A DNA stretch of 64,000 nucleotides, from positions 372,001-436,000 of the forward strand of contig JAMPIV010013768.1 of NCBI GenBank assembly GCA_024509875.1, written 5' to 3'. This DNA is from Oreohelix idahoensis. Lineage: Eukaryota > Mollusca > Gastropoda > Stylommatophora > Oreohelicidae. Shown here one piece after another: positions 60,123 through 64,000 of this stretch (the stretch's first letter is position 1; every line of letters begins with the position of its first letter). Made by a program: the position numbers and the translations under genes. The notes beneath the pieces were generated by a model, which was given only the letters and a program-made list of their open reading frames with translations, had not been told where the DNA came from and did not search any database.

Positions 60123-61800
60123 GAAGCTAACAGGGAAAAATAAGCAAGCAAATGGCATCATAAAAGATAAGAATGGAAAATTGCTTAGTAAAATACAAGA
60201 ACAAATGACGAGATGGACAGAACATTTTGAGGAACTTCTCGATAGACCAGCTCCAACTAATCCCCCAGACATCCAGCCAGCAGAAGAGGAGCTACTAATC
60301 AGCTGTGAACGACCAAGTAGAAAAGAAATAAAGAAAGCCATAAAGCTTCTGAAAAATGGAAAAGCAGCTGGTCCAGATGGAATTTCAGCAGAGGCCATCA
60401 AAACATATATTGATTCCTCTACAGAGATATTATACAAACTACTTGACAAAGTCTGGGTGAGAGAGGAAATACCAGCAGAATGGAAGGAAGGGTTTCTGGT
60501 CAAGTTGCCTAAGAAGGGAAATTTACAAGAGTGCACACATTATAGAAGAATAATGTTACTGTCAGTGCCAGGAAAAGAATTAAACAGAATCATGCTTGAG
60601 AGATTAAAAGAGTCCATAGACAAGCAACTGAGAGATGAACAAGTATGTTTTCGACAAAGCAGATCCTGTACAAACCAGATAGCTACATTGAGAATAATAG
60701 TTGAACAAAGTCTGGAATGGAACTCACCGTTATACATCGGATTGGTGGACTATGAAAAGGCATTTGACAGTGTAGACAGAGAATCACTTTGGAAATTGAT
60801 GAGGCATTATGGAGTTCCCCTGAAGATCATTAATTTAATAAAGAAAACATATGAAGACATGACATGCAGAGTTCTTCACGAAGGACAGCTTACAGAACCG
60901 TTTGGGATAAGAACAGGAGTGCGACAAGGATGCCTCTTGTCTCCATTTCTTTTCTTACTAGCAATAGACTGGGTTATGAGATCATCGACAACACACAACA
61001 GAAATGGAATCCAGTGGACTCTGACTAAGCAGTTGGGTGATCTGGATTTTGCTGATGACTTGGCTCTTCTGTCCCATAACCGTAATCAGATGCAGGACAA
61101 ATTGAAAACACTCGATGAGAGGTCACAGCAATTGGGTCTGAAAATACACAGGGAAAAGACAAAAATAATGAGAATAAATGCAGGTAATGATAACAGGGTT
61201 GAACTTGAAGAAACACCAATACAAGATGTAGAATCGTACACATATCTTGGCAGTAATATAGACAAAGTTGGAGGGACAGACAGCGATATAAAAATAAGAA
61301 TACAAAAAGCAAGAGGAGCTTTCATTGCATTGGGAAATATATGGAGATCAAGAGAAATCGGATCCAACACGAAAATAAGAATCTTCAACTCAAATGTGAA
61401 GTCAGTCCTATTGTATGGCTCTGAGACATGGAGAACAACAAAGACAACAACCAAAAAGCTACAGACTTTCATAAATGGGTGCTTGCGTAGAAAAGAGGGA
61501 TTAAAATGGTATGACAAGGTTACCAACGTGGAACTGATGACAAGAACTAGACAAGTGCCAGTGGAACAAGAGATGAGAAGAAGACGATGGCGATGGATAG
61601 GACACACACTGAAGAAACCTGTTGATAGCATTACAAGGCAGTCCTTGTTCTGGAACCCCCAGGGCAAGAGAGGCAGACCAAGAAGCACATGGAGAAGAGA
61701 GCTGGAAACAGAGGTGAAAATGATGAGAACATGGAAAGAACTTGAGATGATGGCACGTGACAGCAGGACTTCCTTTTGTTGTCTCGGGTTTGGCGTTTAA
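60123..61800 (+). pseudogene. LINE reverse transcriptase half
   Basis: One long frame (60181-61800, open upstream to about 60123). RT blocks are complete: NGKAAGPDGISAEA near 60355, a fingers block at 60480-60560, VDYEKAFDSVDR near 60745, GVRQGCLLSPFLF near 60918 and LDFADDLALL near 61040. The thumb and C-terminal domain run to WKELEMMARD near 61755. The endonuclease is missing. The last ~12 codons (from about 61765) are not LINE sequence of this strand but the antisense of the next LINE, so the natural C-terminus and 3' end are lost. This is the best preserved RT in the window. Clade not assigned; it is the APE-type family often misannotated as a host protein. Confidence 0.85.
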
Positions 61801-63200
61801 CTTCCTTGTCCAGCTGACTGTACTGTTCGCTATATAGTTGCTTTAACCTGGGGGACATCGCTACGGTTTTCTTTCTTTTCATTTCCTTTCTCATCGTTAT
61901 GGTGTTTAATGTTTCTGGTTTTATCCAGTTTTGAATCTTCCTTTCCTGGAATCCCAAGCATGATTTGCTGCTTTCCTTATATATTTTTTAAATGGTGTTG
62001 AATTCTGGTCTGTATCATCAGTCAATGTCTTTTCCTGACTTTTGGCAATTTGATATCGTATCTTTATATCAGCCGCAAAAGCTTTTCCGGTAAGGGGGTC
62101 CTTCAATTTGCTTATGTCAAACCTTTTCTGTGTAGTTACAGTTGGTCCAGCAGTTCTGATTTTCACCTTCAGTTTTGCTACGACTAAATGGTGGTCACTT
62201 CCCACATCTGCACCTCTTCTTACCTTCACATCTTGTAATGCATGTCTCCATCTACCATTAATCATCATGTGGTGTTTCTGTCCCGGCCATTTGGTGATTC
62301 CCATGTTAATTTGTGAATTTCTTTGTGTGGGAAAAGTGTTCCTCCAATGACCAGATTGTTAATGCTACAGAAACTTGTTAATTTATCTCCATTTTCGTTT
62401 GCTGTGCCGCATTTCCCCATTACTCTTTCATTATATGTATTGTGTGTTCCAACTTTCGCATTGAGATCTCCCATTAACTATGATAAGATCGTATCTAGGT
62501 GTGTCTTCCATTTCTTTTTGCAGTTGGTGATAGAATTCATCCTTGACCTCTTCGTCGCTGTCATTTGTTGGTGCGTAGCATTGTAGTGTTGATGAATCTC
62601 CCTCTCTATCTTATTCTAATCAGTCTGTTGTTGATGGGTTTCCATTCCAGTAATGACCTTTCTATTCCCTTCTGTAGAATAATGGCTACACCTTTATTGT
62701 GCTGTCCATCCTCTCTGCCAGAGTAAAGTACTGTTTCTCCTGTTGCTGTTTTAACTTTTCCTGTCCATCTGCTCTCGCTTATCCCTAGAATGTGTAATCT
62801 AGTTTCTCATTTCCGCTGTGACCTGTTTAGTTTTCCCGTCTCGTTCATTGTCCTGACATTCCAAAATCCTAGTCTTGTTTCACGTTTTGTGGTCAGGACG
62901 TCCGTTTTCGTGTCAGTAGCTTCCTTTCGGCTTTCACCACTGACAGTCATACGAGCCTCAGACTCCGGATATCCGTCCCGCAGCAAAGTTTGTTCATTTG
63001 TTGTTGTTTCCGTAACTTCATTTCTTTTTACATAGACAGGGGTGTCAGCCCTATGCTAAAACCCCCAACCTGGAGGACCCGGGTGTCTGCTTTAGTCTAC
63101 CTTCCCACGCAAACCTGTCCAGCTTGGTAGAACCTTCCAAGTGAAAAACTCCCGCTGGCATTAATCAGGGTACGCAAGCCGCCATATCTCGACAAGGTAT
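61765..63200 (-). pseudogene. LINE 5' half: leader and APE endonuclease
   Basis: Read from 63200 downwards, a leader is followed by an endonuclease beginning LGFWNVRTMNETGKL near 62875. It passes through a HNKGVAIIL block near 62690, CYAPTN near 62570, GDLNAKVG near 62455 and GADVGSDH near 62200. It ends in a basic linker (KEVKRQTRDNKR) at 61770. Several frame changes interrupt it, so it is not functional. It is very similar to the 18346-20090 copy. Loss of the 3' rather than the 5' end is unusual for a LINE. Confidence 0.8.
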
Positions 63201-63300
63201 TGACACCTGTGATGGCAGACGTTATAGTTAGATGTAGTTAAACTCAGAATAACAATGTATAGTAATTTTTAACATTCTATGTCTGCATTTAAATTGTAAA
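63201..63300. other. short spacer
   Basis: AT-rich, nothing recognised. Confidence 0.3.
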
Positions 63301-63692
63301 TCTCTGAAACATGGAGAATTATAAAAACAAATAAGAACTAGAAATATGCAGACTTTCATAAATACGCGTTTGCGCTGAATAAAGAACTAAAATGGTATGA
63401 CAAGAACACAAGTGTGGAATTGATGGAAAGAATTAGACAAATGTCCGAGTAATAAGACGTCAAGACAACATACACTGAGAAAACCAACTGATATCTTTAC
63501 AAAGCAGGTTATATATTACTGGAATACCCAGGGTATGAGAAACGGGGAAAAGGGGGGGGGGGGGGAAGAAGGCTTAAACACACTGAGAAGGAAACTGGTG
63601 ACAGGCATGAAAGAGACATGGAAAAACCTCGAACAGATGGTACAAGACAGACTGTGCTCCTCGGGTAACGTAGATGTAATGGATAAAAGAGA
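63301..63692 (+). pseudogene. decayed LINE 3' tail
   Basis: Through several stops the sequence matches the C-terminal domain of the LINE at 60123-61800: SETWR near 63305, LKWYDKNTSVELM near 63388, and a block ending ETWKNLEQMVQD near 63620. A G-run (63551-63566) interrupts it. This is a relic of the region after RT. Confidence 0.7.
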
Positions 63693-64000
63693 GTGTGTGC
63701 GTTAATATACCGTATATTATACGGTTTAAAATGTCAGTTTTAATCAGTTTCTTTTAAAAAAAAAAAAAAATCATCAGCCACGCATGGAAAAACCAGTTTC
63801 ACTCCGTCCAGGGCCGGATATTTGAATATTGTGACATTTTTATGTAAATCCCAATGATAACGACATTAAGTATGCTTTTTCTGTGACAGATGTCTCCACA
63901 GCGTCTTAAAGTTGCTGGTCTAACATCTCCCGTTATAACCAGCTGTTTAAGAAGGTGCGTCATTCTTGCTTGAAAAGACAGAGCAAATAATAACGAAAGA
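63693..64000. other. unassigned right edge
   Basis: Contains an A-run near 63756-63770 that could be the poly-A of the preceding LINE tail. Otherwise nothing recognised. Confidence 0.4.

Noticed and set aside
60123..63200. Twin-priming (5' inversion) of a single LINE
   Set aside because: Twin priming gives antisense 5' part followed by sense 3' part; here the order is sense 3' part then antisense 5' part, and the halves look like different subfamilies.

Overview
The window looks like repeat-dense, intergenic animal DNA. It carries Ty3/gypsy-type LTR retrotransposons, a Penelope-like element, several APE-endonuclease LINEs, SINE-like elements, a MITE and minisatellites. I found no convincing single-copy host gene, rRNA, tRNA or CRISPR array. 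There are no bacterial-style operons, and every long open frame is explained by a transposable element. The mix fits a metazoan with a large genome, perhaps a mollusc or other lophotrochozoan. That placement is inference only.

Layout. (1) 1-1375 is unassigned. (2) 1381-10448 is LTR element A (TSD GCGTA), with LTRs of 2.5-2.65 kb. Its gag-protease-integrase body is decayed and RT/RNase H is deleted. Its 3' LTR carries a 139-bp TTAA-flanked MITE that is absent from the 5' LTR. (3) 10454-23030 holds a LINE tail with RNase H, an inverted and internally deleted solo LTR of family A, two copies of a ~308-bp SINE-like family, LINE fragments, a palindromic ~36-bp minisatellite and a triplicated ~200-bp unit. 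(4) 24718-32654 is LTR element D on the minus strand (TSD ATCAT). Its two 498-bp LTRs look identical. It encodes gag, protease, what reads as an RNA-recognition motif (RRM), RT and RNase H. No integrase is seen except a short C-terminal-like remnant just before RT. (5) 33134-60058 is a nest. A short LTR element R (about 720-bp LTRs, ~560-bp non-coding interior) was hit in its left LTR by two long Gmr1-like elements: B (33420-47728, TSD AGTAG) and C (48123-58738, TSD GTAKC). B's own 5' LTR was then hit by a Penelope-like element (35570-39691). C's RT was hit by a SINE (54784-55092, TSD AAATACCAGTC). The second LTR of R keeps both empty sites. (6) 60056-63692 holds two minisatellite units, a nearly complete LINE RT half on plus, the 5' endonuclease half of a LINE on minus meeting it tail to tail, and a decayed LINE 3' tail.

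Biology. A, B and C share one architecture: coiled-coil/SCAN-like gag, DTG protease, H2C2-DDE integrase, then RT and RNase H. Integrase lies before RT, as in Gmr1-like elements and unlike ordinary Ty3/gypsy. C has an exact 18-nt primer site matching the tRNA-Pro 3' end. R has a 15-nt match and B a near match. All coding copies have stops or frameshifts, many in homopolymers. The most unusual object is element D, with an apparent RRM between protease and RT where integrase would be expected.
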